This document shows positions 10,939-22,830 of a DNA stretch of 64,000 nt, piece by piece. Source of the stretch: Collybia mongolica (taxonomy: Eukaryota; Basidiomycota; Agaricomycetes; Agaricales; Clitocybaceae); the NCBI GenBank assembly GCA_013420905.1, contig JAAXNY010000014.1, positions 372,001 through 436,000 on the forward strand, given 5' to 3'. Both the position numbers and the translations under genes were made by a program. Every line of letters begins with the position of its first letter. Positions within the stretch are counted from its first letter, which is position 1. The notes below the pieces were generated by a model. The model was given only the letters and a program-made list of their open reading frames with translations, did not search any database and was not told the DNA's origin.

Positions 10939-12330
10939 AATGGCGGAGAAGCGGAGAAGCGGAGAATATGTGTGTTCTGGAACTTATCAGTGTGAATGTG
11001 TGAATGTATGTATGTATGTATGCAGGCCCTTTTTCAGAATTCTCCGAATTCCTCGTCTTTTCCCGAACCCACCCCCTGAACTCTGTATATTGGACCGAAC
11101 TTCCAGAAAAAAACAAAAACCAAAGCCTTCGAACCCCTTGTCAACGTCACTTAACCCACAAAGGCAATCCAAAGCCTAAAACGCCTCATGCCAAGATATC
11201 CCCGTGTGTTCAATACCTGCTGCACAGTGCAGCCAGAGGAAAATAAAAGAAAAGAACGTAGCCAAACATCATTTTGCCGATTTTTTCAGTATGGTGGGTG
11301 GACCGTAGACCATAGACCGTAGTGACCAAAATAACCGGCAAATGCTGAACTCTCCAGGGGTACTTGTACCCAAATTCAGTGATCCGCGCATCCCACCCCG
11401 ACATAGGACAGCATATACATGTACACCCACGACTATTAATACTAATACTACTGTATAATGACGGAGAAGCGGAGAATATGTGTCCTGGGACTTGCCAGTG
11501 TGAACCTATCATGAATGTACCGTGTGCAGGTTTTCTTTCAGATTACCGTTTCCGAGTTCACCACCCCCGGGCCCTCCCTAAGCTTTTTTCGCCTTTTCTC
11601 GAAACTATCGTGAGAGTTTTGAATCCTCGTTACTTGGCACTTGGCACTTGGCATGCAAAAGCGATCTAAGGCTCAAGAATGCCTCAAGCCTTGCGATATG
11701 AGCTTGTGTACATGTGTGTCAATCCAGCCGCAGGGCACAAGATACAAAAAGACAGCCTGCATAACGCAAAACAACCGGCAAACACGGGACTCTTCCGAGG
11801 CCCACCCCATTCAAGTGATCCACGCAATCCGACGTTTGGACAACACAAAAGACACTTATGTATGTTATTATTATAATACTGCTGTTCCTGTGCAATGATG
11901 GAGAAGCAGAGGGTATGTGTTCTGGGACTTACCTGGTGTGAATGTATGTGTGTGGTTGCGGGCTTATTTAGGTTACCAGTTCCTTCCGAGTTGATGTTTA
12001 TTGTCCTCAGCTACTAGGAGCGCTTCAGCGTTTTTTGGGGCCGTTCGAGCTTGGATTTTTCGTGTGTTGGAATTTCAGGAAAAACTTTGAACGCCCACCA
12101 CGGTCCACTTAGCCAAACAATCCTCTACGCGTAATACCCGTTGCAAGATTCGACCAGGCCATTTATCCCGCGAAGAATATTATTTACAAAGGGACATCCC
12201 CAGCACCGCCGTTTCAAGCAAAACGCTTCAGTGACAACCGGGGAACACCGAACACTCCGGGTGTACCCAAATTCAGTGAACCGCGTATATATCACACTAC
12301 ACTATTAATACTGCTACATAACTTCCATGG
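10939..12330. repeat. Three diverged tandem units of about 435-520 bp
   Basis: Each unit opens with AATGRYGGAGAAGC followed by a TATGTGTNCTGGNACTT block (starts at about 10939, 11457 and 11894). Each continues through a similar order of blocks: CAGTGTGAA, a T-rich stretch, a CCAAAGCCT/CAAGCCTT-like block and CACTCC/ACTCTCC. Each ends near TACCCAAATTCAGTGA (or AATTCAAGTGATC) and CTATTAATACTNCT. Periods are about 518 and 437 bp. Divergence is high, so the array is old, and none of the open frames is shared. Confidence 0.7.
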
Positions 12331-13556
12331 AGCCTCGAAATAAATTTGGACTCCCTTCGGCACTATGCGGTATGATTGGATCACTCCACTTCTTCCGATC
12401 CGAGCCATGACGGACGTTTTTTTTTTTTTCATGGTATCAAAGAAAATGAAAATGGCGAGTGGCGTTTATCATGATCAGATCGGGTGTTCCCAAATTTCTC
12501 TGGGGCTTGAGCTTGAATAGACTGGCGGCAAAAGGATTAAAATATCCCTGATTTCTTCCCGCCGGATCGTGGTGCTCGATATAAACCGACATCCTCGTGT
12601 TGTTGATATCTACGAGCTCCAGTGGTCGAGGCAAAGCCAAATAGCCTTCCTGTCGTATTATAATTAGGAGCGGCTCTTCCACACGCTGATCCATGGGAAG
12701 CTTCGACAAGGCAGAGCTCAAACGCTTCCCACTCCAAAAGGAATCATGACTCCACCCCCCCCCCCCCACTCGCCGCTCGGGGTCCGAGGGTTAACGTTGC
12801 CCCCTTTCCAAGGAGTTCTCGCGTTTGGGCCTCGGGGAGACGACTCGGACTCGGAGCAAGGCCTGGGATGGGGGGAGAGTGCAGCACTAGTGTGTATGTC
12901 CTGTCCCTCGGAGGTCCACGGATCAGAACGGCTGCGGCGAGACATGGAAGTGAATTCGGTTTTGGTGGTTGGTTGCGTCTGCGGCGTTGATATTTGGGGC
13001 AGGGTGTGGGCACTGGAAACTGGGGGAAAACTACTTCTGGGTATGGGGGCACTCGAGCGGGGTGGTGGTGGTGGTGGTATTTGGAATTTGGAATTCGGGG
13101 TCGGAGTCGTGGGTGTTGTCTGTTCGGTTGGGACTTTTTAGGTTATTTATTTAGGATAGGTAGAAGGGAAGGGAACGTAGTATGCACAGTTTCACATTAG
13201 GATACGTAGGTGGAGGGAACGATTCCACAAAGTCCAACTAGCTGTAACCAATCGATATTCATCATGTATGTACTACATTCCATCCTCCGCACGGCCTAAC
13301 CTCGATCCACACTCTACGACCCTAATTCAATCCAATCCATTCTATTATATACAAACCCGACATTGTCACGTCAAGCCAGGGGGTATACACACAACATACA
13401 CCTAAATACAAAACACATCCTTCTCACACACCACACCTCTCATAATCACAGGCCTTGCAATGTCCATATCCACAAGCCCCGCCCCCGCCCCTCCACATAT
13501 ACACACCAACCCCCCAAACACAATGAGACAACACCCATCCACCCCTCACTCCCCCC
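12331..13556. other. Intergenic stretch with one weak minus-strand frame
   Basis: No gene is recognised. A minus-strand frame at 12437-12769 (110 codons, containing LLIIIRQEGYLALPRPLELV) has fairly even composition and could be a coding fragment, but it has no motif, no neighbouring exon and no known family. There are a C tract at 12755-12768 and GGTGGTGGT repeats at about 13060. Confidence 0.4.
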
Positions 13557-16451
13557 TCACCCCTCCCGCCGACTCATCGCAAACGCACACTCCCACACCG
13601 GCCCCGTCGGATCCGCCCCCGTAATCCTCCAATTCCCCACAAAGTTCTCCCCACCAACAAGGTACCCATAAAAAAACAAGTGCCCATTCCGCGCGTCCCG
13701 CTGTCGGCGACCCGAATCGTGAGTAAGCAAGCTGCATTTCCGCGTAGAAGAAGGAAGGGATGAGGGAAGGGGAGAGGGATGAGGGAAGACAGAAAGAGCG
13801 AAAAACCCACCGGCACACGCACGATCCCCACCAACCCATCCCACGCCCTCACCCGGCCATAAAACGTATAATGGTTCCACGCCTCCCCATGCCGCTCGTC
13901 CGTCTGCACACACCAACAGCCATTCAACCCAATCAACCATCAGCGCTCAGCACCTATCCAACCCAGGGCGGGCCCCAACACGAACGCACCTCCCCAAAAA
14001 ACACAATCTCCCGCACCCCATCACACCCCATCACCTTCCTTCTACAATGCGCCCGCGGCAGCGCTGCATACACCCGCCGCGCGCCGTCCGCACCCACGCT
14101 CACGTACTCCTCCGTCTCGCCCGCAGGGTCCCACTCGTCTTCCTCCCCTTCGTCGTTGTCGTTGTCGTCGTTGTCGTCGTCGTCGTCGGCTTCTACCCCG
14201 TCTTCTTCGGTACCGCCGTCGTCATCGTTGTCGAGCCCCAGCCCCACCCCGCTGAACAGCGCCTCCCTCTCCCTCTCCCTCGCCTCCCGCACCCGCAGGC
14301 GTTCCGCCAGCTCCACCCTCGCCCGGCACCCCTCACACGCCCGGGGATCATGCAAGTACCCTTTCCACTCCCCCTCCTCTTCCCCACATTCACCTCGACC
14401 TCTTCCCCCACCCGCACCCCCACCCCTCCCGCCCTCCCAACACCGATACACCCCCCGTCCCCCCTCCGCACACACCACCACCCTCCGCCCCCGCCCTCTC
14501 CTCTTCCCCCACTCACTCGCGCGCTCCGCCGCCCCCCCGCCCTCGTCCACACGCACCCGCACGCTCCCCGTCTCACCCGGAAACCACCCATTCGCCACCC
14601 CCTCGTCGAACGCCGGGCCCGCCCCCGACCCTACACCCACCCCCGGGTTTGGGTCCCCAGCGACGGCGTGCGCCTCGCGCAGGCGCATGTACACCGCCGC
14701 CTGCTGCGTCGCGGGCGCGTCGTCCAAGAGCACGCCCGCTGGCGGGTGCGCCGCGTGGTCCATGATGAACTGCGCGAGACTGCTTTCCATGATCTGTGCA
14801 ACCGAGTCAGCTGTGGCAGCAACAGGGAGAGAAGGGAGGAAGGGATATAGGATATAAGGTGTAAGAACGCGGGGGGGGGGGGGAAGAAAGTGGGAAGGAG
14901 GGGAGCAGAGGGGAGAGAACACGCACGATCATCCGGCCGACCCAGAGGCCATCCATGCACCCGGGCTCGTACACGCGGCCGTAGCGCACGCGTGGGTTTG
15001 CGCGCCGCGGGTCGCCGCAGAGGCGGAGGCGCCACCAGTCTGCGTCCCACGCGCGGCTCTTCTCGCGGCGCTGTGTGTGCGGGGCCTTGCCTGTCCAGGG
15101 GAGCGCGGGCGTTGTTGTTGCAGCTGGCGCGGTTGAGGTCGAAGGTGTTGAGATTGAAGGTGTTGAGGTTGAAGGTGTTGAGATTGAAGGTGTTGAGGTT
15201 GAAGGTGTTGAGATTGAAGGTGTTGAGATTGAAGGTGTTGAGGTTGAAGGTGTTGAGATTGAAGGTGTTGAGGTCGAAGGTGTTGAGGTTGAAGATGTCG
15301 AGGGTGCTGTGCCTGCAGACAGGCCAGCTCCGAGGGGGAGACGCGCCGTCCAGCTCCAATTGAGCTCCCTCAAATCCTCGACCGTCGCGCCGATCTCAAA
15401 GTTGCCCGCCGCGTGGGCGTGTGCGCGGGTGGGGGCGAGGTGCGGGGGGACGGGGAGGGGGGAGAGCTCGCGGCGTGCGAAGAAGAGGAGCTTCGCGGCG
15501 GGGGCGGCGAGGGGGTACGAGAGCACAGGCCGCGCGGCGAAGTGCACTTGGGAGGTGGTGCGCGCGGCGGCGGCGTAGGTTGGGTAGGGCCCGTGCGGCG
15601 AGTTGAGGGTGTTGGGTAGGATGGGGAGGGTGGAGGTGGAGGTGAGGGGGAGGTGGTAGAAGTGGGGCGGGGCTTCGGAGGTTGGGTACTGTAGGGGGTG
15701 TTGTTAGGTTGGGGTTTTGAGGGGGGAAGGAGCGGGGAGGGGGAACATACGCGGAGGGGGACAAAGACGAAGGGGAGGAGGAGCTTGATCATTTGTTCCC
15801 GCTGGGTGGGAGTTTCGCTGCGTAAACTCTCTGCTTGGCAGCACTGAGGTCAACATGCAAGGCAGGTAGCAGAGGGGGGGGGGGGGGGGCAGACTCACGT
15901 TCAGACGTCAGCATCCACATGAGCCACAACGCACATGCATTCGGGCCGTTCTCCAACGGCCAACCATCGTTCATCTCCCGTGCCTCGTACAACCTCCTGC
16001 GGACGAAACGCTCCGCAAACACGTCCGCGCGCGCCCAGCCCAGGAGCTGGCGCGCGTTCTTGCCGTCGTCCTCGAGCATCATGACGAACGCGGTGAGCAG
16101 GGCCTCGCCCGCGTTGCGGTCGAAACCGTCTGCCTCTGCGGTGAGTGCGGCGACGAAGACGTCGCCGGAGCGGAGGACCTGGAGTGCGCGGCAGTAGTGC
16201 ATGAGCTGCTCGAGGCACTGGGTGTGGGTGGGGGTGAAGGCGCGGCGCTCGACTGCGCGCGTGTCGAACTTGTGCCGGAAGATGCGGGCGTAGAGGTATG
16301 GATTTGTTGATGGGGAGAGGGCGGCGTGGAGGTGAGTGGAGGTGAGGAGGAGGGGGAGGAGGAGCGAGGGGGGGCCTAGGGGCTCAGTGGTGGCGAGGTC
16401 GAAGGCGATGGCGTCGAGGATTTCGAGGGGGAGTGCGGTGAGGGAGGGCAT
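13557..16451 (-). CDS. F-box domain protein with in-frame S/T-P minisatellite (F-box copy 1)
   Basis: Six minus-strand exons (16451-15899, 15830-15751, 15688-14927, 14793-13990, 13903-13823, 13700-13557) splice in frame to 807 residues. The N-terminus [15 protein letters not shown] is an F-box, the Skp1-binding motif of SCF ubiquitin ligase receptors. It is followed by [18 protein letters not shown] and an acidic D/E-rich linker (about 700). The C-terminal block includes [21 protein letters not shown] and [18 protein letters not shown], typical of mushroom F-box proteins. It is a paralogue of the gene at 43709-46349, with all five intron positions shared. Unlike that gene, its middle linker has become a repeat of S-T/I-S-T-P encoded by an 11-unit minisatellite. 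C-rich homopolymers fill introns 1 and 3. F-box function is known for the family; the substrate is unknown. Confidence 0.85.
15132..15296. repeat. Coding minisatellite, eleven 15-bp units
   Basis: The unit GTTGAGRTYGAAGGT is repeated eleven times without length change, inside exon 3 of the minus-strand F-box gene. On the coding strand each unit adds five residues (S-T/I-S-T-P). Because 15 is a multiple of three, unit gain or loss keeps the frame. Units alternate mostly between the AGATTG and AGGTTG/AGGTCG variants, suggesting duplication in 30-bp steps. Confidence 0.95.
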
Positions 16452-18054
16452 GGCGGCAGTGAGATGGAGGGGCCATGGCTTGAGAGAGTGGCAAGATTAT
16501 ATCTAACCCTCTTCTTGCCTTCCACTTTTCTTTTTTTTTTTTTTTATTTCGAAAAAGAGTCGCACCCTTCCAGATGTCTTGTCTCGGCAGTTCCCATTTA
16601 GAACATTCCTTTACGTGTAGCGAAAAAGATCGGGGATCAAGATCGGAACTCCCCGATGCTGATCGGAGATCGGAGCGACCCGAGGCTTTGGCGCGTTGCT
16701 GAGATCCCCGTGGCCCCGATGCGGCTCGCCGTTGTGTTTTTCTTTTTTTTCTTTTTTTGGATTCTTGGGGGTGGATGGGATGGGATGGCGGCTGCGCGGG
16801 GTGATCTCATCATAACGGCGGTAATCCTCTGTCATCCTCGATCACACATCATCCTCACCCTCGTCCTCATCCTTCGGATCCATGGATCTATCTCCCCAGG
16901 CTAGCTCCAAACTGAATGTTATATTCTTGTATATCTTACTGTGGGTAGAGTGGCGGACCCTTTCCAAGCAACACCGTAACAGCAACAGCAACGGCTGCAC
17001 ACACTGAAACACACACACGATTGCGCAACAGGCTATGTATGTAACATATGTGATACATTAAATCATTCATAATCATTCATTAAAATTGAAACCACGACGG
17101 CAGAGGGCAGAGGCCCATTCACTCGAGCCTGTCTAGCCCAGGAACCCGCTGCTCATTCATTCTGGCATGCCGCACGACACGAGAAGTTTAATTATCGACG
17201 TCAACGTCAACCTTCCCAAGCGAAGCGCGGGCGTCTATGTCATCTCCTTCCATACCCAGGCTGCTCCCGTTCCCCCCCACCACACAGCGTTTTTTTTTTT
17301 TTTTTGAACAGAACAGAACAGTCCGCAATCTGGGGCTACCCACCCGCTTCCCACCCGTGCACAGACAAATTGAACGATGGGCGTTACCCATACTCAGGGT
17401 GCTGGCCCCGGCCATGCCTCGGGCATACGTGTATCGGTAATGCCTTCTCAATACTTTTTTGTTGAGGATCAGATCTCAGCGCGTCGTATCACACCCCCGC
17501 ACCTGTGAGTCTGATACAGAGGACAATGACGTTGACTATTGAAGCTTGGAATCGACCGGTGACCTAAGACGTTACCCCCCTCCCTCTACACGGGCGAAAT
17601 CGAAATCGAAACGACAACGCCCACGCCTACGGGAAACGGCGAATGTGGTGTTTAACCGTCTTTATGTACGTGTACCGTCCATCAGGCTGTCGACGCTGCG
17701 CTACGCTCACCGCCGACGCTGTGGAGCCCATGAGCCGAGCATCGAGGGTCAAACTTGACGAACAGCAGACGCCGGGCGCCGGGTGCTAAAGAAAGAACAA
17801 GGGATACGGGATAAGGATAGGGATAGGGATAATGCAAGGACACAAAAGGAAGGGGAGAAGAAACGGCATAACGTTGGCGTTAACGTTATCGTTGCCGAGC
17901 GTAACGTCACCCCCACCCCTCTCCTCCCTGCCGCACCCTGCCCTGCGTGGGTGCTGGTAGTGCATATCACGTACCGTCGTGTATTGTGTATTGTGCGTCG
18001 GATTGCGGCGCGCGAGATGTCAGGTGAGGATGCAGGAATCGCGGCTCTGGCGTG
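16452..18054. other. Intergenic stretch upstream of F-box copy 1
   Basis: No gene is recognised. It contains the likely promoter side of the F-box gene (16452-16500), poly(T) tracts at 16529-16545 and 17290-17305, the short repeat AACAGCAACAGCAACG (about 16978), AATCATTCATAATCATTCAT (about 17063) and a GGGATAGGGATA run (17815-17830). None of the open frames has a motif. Confidence 0.5.
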
Positions 18055-18560
18055 TCTGGAAGCGCGTAGGGTGCGGAGTGGTAACGTTACCCTCCCCTCC
18101 CCCCCTTCTCTTCTGTTCTCTTCCGTCCCGTGGGGGGCCGGGTGCGAGCGGTATGGGTATGGGGCACATACACATGTGTACATGTACACGGCCCTTCGCA
18201 CCGTTAGCCCCTTCCCGGCATATGGTGCGGATACCACTCTTGGCTGCCTTTATGGCTCGAGAAATACGGATTGCGGTAGGGTACTTTGGAAGTACCCATG
18301 CATCACGGACGAACGGACGTGTCGTGGCGCGATGGTATCTAGAAGTACGTAGGGTGTGGAGCGTAACGTTACCACCCCACCCCCCCCCTGCCCTTCTCCA
18401 CTTCCCCCTTTTTTTTTTCTCTTCTCTGGGGGCCGGTGCGAGTGATGTGGATGGTGGACTAGCGTTCTGTGGGTTGTATGGGTACGGCAATATACAGGCC
18501 CATCAGCCCCTTCCTGCCATATGGCCTAGACGCCACTCTTAGCCCCCGCCGCATCGTCCC
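18055..18560. repeat. Two direct repeats (period about 284 bp) carrying a GTAACGTTAC palindrome
   Basis: Unit A begins TCTGGAAGCGCGTAGG (18055) and unit B TCTAGAAGTACGTAGG (18339). Both contain the palindrome GTAACGTTAC (18081-18090, extended to GGTAACGTTACC; and 18363-18372), a C/T-rich block, GGGGGCCGGGTGCGAG or its variant, and a CAGCCCCTTCC/GGCATATGG-type end. A weaker relative with GCGTTAACGTTATCG and GCGTAACGTCACC lies at 17875-17935. Confidence 0.75.
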
Positions 18561-19199
18561 CAGCATGCGTCCTCACCATTCTTTCTTGATCCCCGCCCCC
18601 CCCCCCCCCCCCCCGTTTCCATTCCCTCCTCCTCAATCTAATTACTCCACCCCACCGATCCGATCCGAACTTAAAACCTGAACCTAAATATATTGTTGGC
18701 TCCAAACCCAGTATCTAGGGAAGGAAGGAACTGCACCCGTGCGCGTACCCGGAGATGAAAGCTTGGACACCGGGGCGGCTCGGGTTGGGTGAGATTAGGA
18801 TGTTTGAATGGAATGGAATTGAATTGAATTGGGTTATGAAGACGGCGGGGGCGAAGAGTGGAAAGTGGATAGTGGAAAGTGGAAATGAGATGAAAACGGA
18901 AATGAACATGGAAAGGCGAAAACGAAAACGAAAAATGAAAATGAAAATGAAAGAGGAAGTGAGAGCCGGAATGAAAAACGCGACTCGAAATGAATTGGGA
19001 CGCGATGGAGGGCGTGTTCTTCGCGCATCCCTACCCCTCCCCCCCTATATCCCGCACCCAGCACCTCACATCCCGTAGCCCGTATCAGACCCATACACCA
19101 CTACACACCTCTACACACCTCTCCGAGACTGCTATCGTCATTCCGTCTGCTGGTCACGGGCACGGACGCTAATACATATGTGGGTCAAATCCTTCGAAT
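18561..19199. other. Microsatellite-rich intergenic stretch
   Basis: It holds a C tract (about 18597-18614), GGAATGGAATTGAATTGAATT (from about 18809) and a GAAAACGAAAA/GAAAATGAAAATG run at 18915-18955. No gene is seen; the frame at 18755-19078 is simply the translation of these repeats. Confidence 0.5.
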
Positions 19200-19985
19200 T
19201 TGAGTTCCTTATCTGAATATTGCTAATGGAGCATCATATGCTTTCTGCCCAATCCCCCCCCCCCCCCCCCCTTCCGTATCATAGTCGTGCGAGGACCGGC
19301 CTGCACCCACACTTCCGCCGGGAACCACCACCGCCGCTTCCGCCGGGACCCCCAGCCGCACCCTGCGCCATGGTTCGGCATGGAGCACTCATTGTACTAC
19401 CTGCGACACCCCGTCCGTTTCTCTGCCTCCCTGGAAGAGGTGGCGGCTAGAATCATGTCTGCGAACATGTCCGAGCTGAGAGTTTGTCTCGTCTGCCCGC
19501 GGTTTGGGGGTGGTTACCATGTCCGTCTCCTGATTTTCGTCGTCGGACACGCCTCCGATACTTCTATCACCGTTCCGTCTGTTTAGTGTTGATGTAGCTG
19601 GGGTTGGGGTTGGGGTTGGGGCATGTATCTCTTTGATTCTGAGTTGTTTGTCGGAATATTGTAAATTGAGGGTTGGATGTGTTCTACCTGATTTCTTACT
19701 TTTTCCGTATTCTAGTCGTGCGAGGACCGGCGCCTCCGCCGGGACCGCCAGCCCCACCTTGCGCCATGGTATCGGTATTGACCACCTCCCGAACCACTCG
19801 CAGCACCCCTCCTGTAGCACTGCCCCTTCGCCCCTCTGCCCCTCCTCCCGCTCCACCATGCGGGTACGGCGGCTGGAATTACCTCTGTGAATATGTCCGA
19901 GTCGAGGATCTGTCTCGATTCCCAGTTGGCTGGGGGTGGTTACTATGTCCGCCCCCTAATTCTCAATCATTCCTTGGTATGCCGT
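19200..19985. repeat. Two direct repeats of about 350-400 bp
   Basis: Copies at about 19200-19570 and 19632-19985 share TTTGAGTTCCTTATCTGAATATT (or its variant), a C- or T-rich run, TAGTCGTGCGAGGACCGGC, CGCCGGGACC-C/G-CCAGCC, CACC-C/T-TGCGCCATGGT, CATGTCCGAG/TATGTCCGAG and GGGGGTGGTTAC-C/T-ATGTCCG. A GGGGTT run (19598-19622) sits between them. The shared ATG and frames are not conserved between copies, so this is not a gene family. Confidence 0.75.
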
Positions 19986-20339
19986 ATGTGGTGTTCACCG
20001 TCAGAGTGTGGTACGACGCCCGTGGTTCTGGGGTGGAGCGACTTTTGATTTTTTTTTTTTTGTGTTTCCTGCTTTTTCGGCTGATTGCTTTGCTTTTTGC
20101 TTTGTGTAGATGGAGATGGAGGTGTCTACGACTTGTATGTGGGGCATCGCTCTGCCTGTGTGGTAGCCCCAATGCGGTCCGAGGATTATATTTAGCCTCG
20201 AGTACCTACTAAGGGTCTGTTCGTCTGGTTGTTACAGCTTGGTGATATGACCATACCATACCCTCATACCGCTCGTACCATAATGCCGTTGAAGTAACGG
20301 AGCCTGAACTAGATCAAAAGTGGGTTCCTTTTTACCCAT

Positions 20340-20975
20340 ATACTTTCATTGTCTAAACTCTAATGATTTTACCTGTCAGACGGAACCTCCGTTCTGCTAT
20401 ATTGGGTGGAAGGGGCTTCCATGGATAATGACAGTTGATCGCCTTGCAGGGACAGATTTTCGCACTCTCCCCAATCTTTCACCATGGTCCCTACGTGCTC
20501 ATACGTGCTTTCCTTGTGGAACAGAAATCCAGGCACTCCAGTTCCAGTCACTTCACTGGAACGAACCGTTTCATCCCACCCGTCCTGAGCGGAGCCTGCC
20601 ACATGAAACGGTCCCCGTTGGAGTTTGACATTTAATAGACAGTGTGGAACCGTCTTCTATCCCGATCACGGAGTGCCAGAAAGAAGCAGCGGGGAGGTGG
20701 GTAATTTCGGCTTCAAGTCCCAGCTCCTGCGCTGCCCCCCCCCCCCCCTGACCTTCCACCCCGCCCCCCTCCACTTTCTAGGCTTTTCGGGGCGGTCCTA
20801 CCTTACGGAGGCTCGAAACCTGCCTGCGAAACGCGCCCTTACGGGTCCGACGACTCCCACTCCACCCCCACCGAGGTCGTGCAGTCGTGACGGCATCACC
20901 AGGCTTCGTTTGGGACGTCCCCGGACTGTTCGTAGCGGTGGCTCCAATGAAATGACGAAACCATTGATCCCCTCT
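20340..20975. repeat. Long direct repeat, copy 1 (about 640 bp)
   Basis: This matches 22190-22830 in order: TTTTACCTGTCAGACGGAA/ACTTACCTGATAGACAGGA, CTTCCATGGAT/CTTCTATGGATGG, TTTCCTTGTGGAA/TTTCCATGTGGAA, CATTGGAGTTTG/GTTGGAGTTTG, TCTATC-N-CGATCACNGA, GAAGCAGCGGGGAGGTG, GGCTTTTC/GGCTTTCT, GACGGCATC and TAGCGGTGGCT. A poly(C) run at 20734-20748 interrupts it. Confidence 0.75.
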
Positions 20976-21870
20976 GTCAAAAATACTTACTTTGACATTT
21001 CATCCCAGGCTTAGACGTCGGTGTGAATGATTGATGATTCATCGAGACGGTGTCTATCCTCCGTTTCTCAGGTCTATATTGTCGAGTTCCTGTGAGGACA
21101 TGCTCACGACTGCTGCTATCGTATTCACCGTCTGCCACCCGGCCCTGGACCCGGCGTCTTAGAGTTGGGAAGGGAGGGGTCTTGGTAATCGTCTAGTTTG
21201 CCTGGTTCGCTTTGTCCGTGAACTGGGGAACTCACCCGACATCTTTGACACTCGAATGCTAGCGCTTTTGGTGGAAATCTGCGCCATATGCATTTACGAG
21301 AACAGCCTAGGCGAGATCCTGTGGATGCGAGCGTGACGCCATGCCCTTTGGCCCTTGTTCTCACTTGAACTACGGCTTTCCTTGGGAAGGTGGCGTGGTT
21401 CTGTGGGTCCATCTGCAGTTTCTCATGCTCGCTGTACGTTAGGCTTATTGTTGAACGCGACAGATCGCCAGAAGCCCGTAAGTGGGGTGATATTTTTTTT
21501 TTTTGTCTCTTTCGTTTCGGCCGACCGCTTCGCTCTGTGCAGATGTTCAAGAACTGTACGCGTGATGTATCCGTTCGCCGACTTAAGGTAGTCCGAGGAC
21601 TAAAAGTGGCCTTGAGCACCCGCCCCGCGCCTCCGAGGACGGTTCGCCTGTTCGTTGGGTATCAATCGGTTTCCTTGGAAGAGCAATACTCCGATTGTTC
21701 TCGCCTTGGACATGCGAACTGACCTAATACGCCCACGGCAAGGTACTCGGAGCAGCGTGATGACGGTGGGAGGCTTCTTTGGGATTTTTTCGAATAGGAT
21801 CAGCACTCGCGTATTCGCTACGAGTGGGAAATTAGCTTGGTGAACGCGACTACGCGACACGTCATGTCCA
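20976..21870. other. Stretch between the long repeat and the 130-bp array
   Basis: No gene is seen. Part of it (about 20985-21100, TTTGACATTTCATCCCAGGC) resembles 23240-23360, as if the second long-repeat copy once continued there and was split by about 400 bp. A T tract lies at 21492-21502. Confidence 0.4.
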
Positions 21871-22228
21871 CGTATCATGACGCCGCGGGAGAACCAGAGT
21901 CAAATGGATAGTGAGTGGTCTTGCGCCTAGCTTAACCATGTCTTCTTGTTGTCTAATGGTTTTACCTGATGTATAAGATTTCCGTTCTGTTTTGTGCCCG
22001 CGTATCATGCGCCGCGGGAGAATCAGAATTAGATGGATGGTGAGTAGGCTTGCGACTGATTTAATCATGTCTTCTTGTTGTCTAATCCTTTTGCCTGATA
22101 AATAAGGCTTCCGTTCCGTTCAATACCTACATATCAGATCAGCTGAGTGGTGGGTAGTCCTGCAGCTGTTCCGTGTCTTCTCTTTGTCTGCTGAACTTAC
22201 CTGATAGACAGGACTTCCGTTCTGTTTT
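21871..22228. repeat. Tandem array of three units of about 130 bp
   Basis: Units start at 21871, 22001 and 22131. Each runs from CGTATCATG (ATATCAGATC in unit 3) through a GGATRGTGAGTRG-type block, a CATGTCTTCTTGTTGTCTAAT block and TTTTRCCTGATRNATAAG to TTCCGTTCTGTTTT. The end of this unit also precedes long-repeat copy 1 at 20340-20400, linking the two families. Confidence 0.8.
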
Positions 22229-22830
22229 TAACATCTGGTGTTGGGGTAGAAGAGCTTCTATGGATGGTGCGAGACATGTGATCCCCGCGCAGGGGCAGGC
22301 GTTCGCCGATTCTTTTATGCTCCACAACACCTGTCACCATTGCTTTCCATGTGGAAAGAGCGTCCAGATATTCTAGTCCATCCTTCGGGACCCGTCCGTC
22401 ATGTTCTACCCGTGCTGAACTGAGCCTGAACCTGAACCTGCCGTATAGAGCAGCCCTCATTGGAGTTTGGCGTTTAACGGCCAACTTGGAACTCGGGCCT
22501 TCTATCACGATCACAGAATGCTAGATAGAAGCAGCGGGGAGGTGTGTAACTTTGGGTCCGGACCGGGATTGTTGCATGGCCTCCCTGGCTGCCCACTTCC
22601 CACTCTACAGGCTTTCTAGGTCAATTCCGCCTCTCAGAAGCCTGAGCCCCACCTGCGAAGCGGATCCCTATGGGTTGGACGACTTTGCCCCACCCACCCC
22701 CACCCCCCCCCCCTCCCTATCGAGGCTCAGAAACCATACTTGCAATTCATGACGGCATCGCCGGGCTCCTTAGGGATTGTTTCCGATTTAGCGGTGGCTT
22801 CTTGAACAGCTTCGTCGTCAACGTTTCGGA
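22190..22830. repeat. Long direct repeat, copy 2 (about 640 bp)
   Basis: Partner of 20340-20975 at a spacing of about 1.85 kb, in the same orientation. It overlaps the last unit of the 130-bp array, which is the expected arrangement if array tail and long unit duplicated together. It contains a C run at 22703-22713. Confidence 0.75.

Noticed and set aside
10939..12330. CRISPR-like or centromeric array
   Set aside because: Units are over 400 bp, few and diverged, with no short regular spacers; a eukaryotic context also argues against CRISPR.
13760..14857. 365-codon plus-strand frame, and the 267-codon frame at 14047-14850
   Set aside because: Antisense shadows of the high-GC F-box gene, whose exons splice cleanly and match a paralogue; the plus-strand products are P/R/S-rich low complexity.
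14890..15578. Frames translating the 15-bp repeat as [10 protein letters not shown] or [10 protein letters not shown] on the plus strand, and [10 protein letters not shown] on the minus strand
   Set aside because: Other frames of the same minisatellite; the S-T/I-S-T-P frame is the one continuous with conserved F-box protein sequence.
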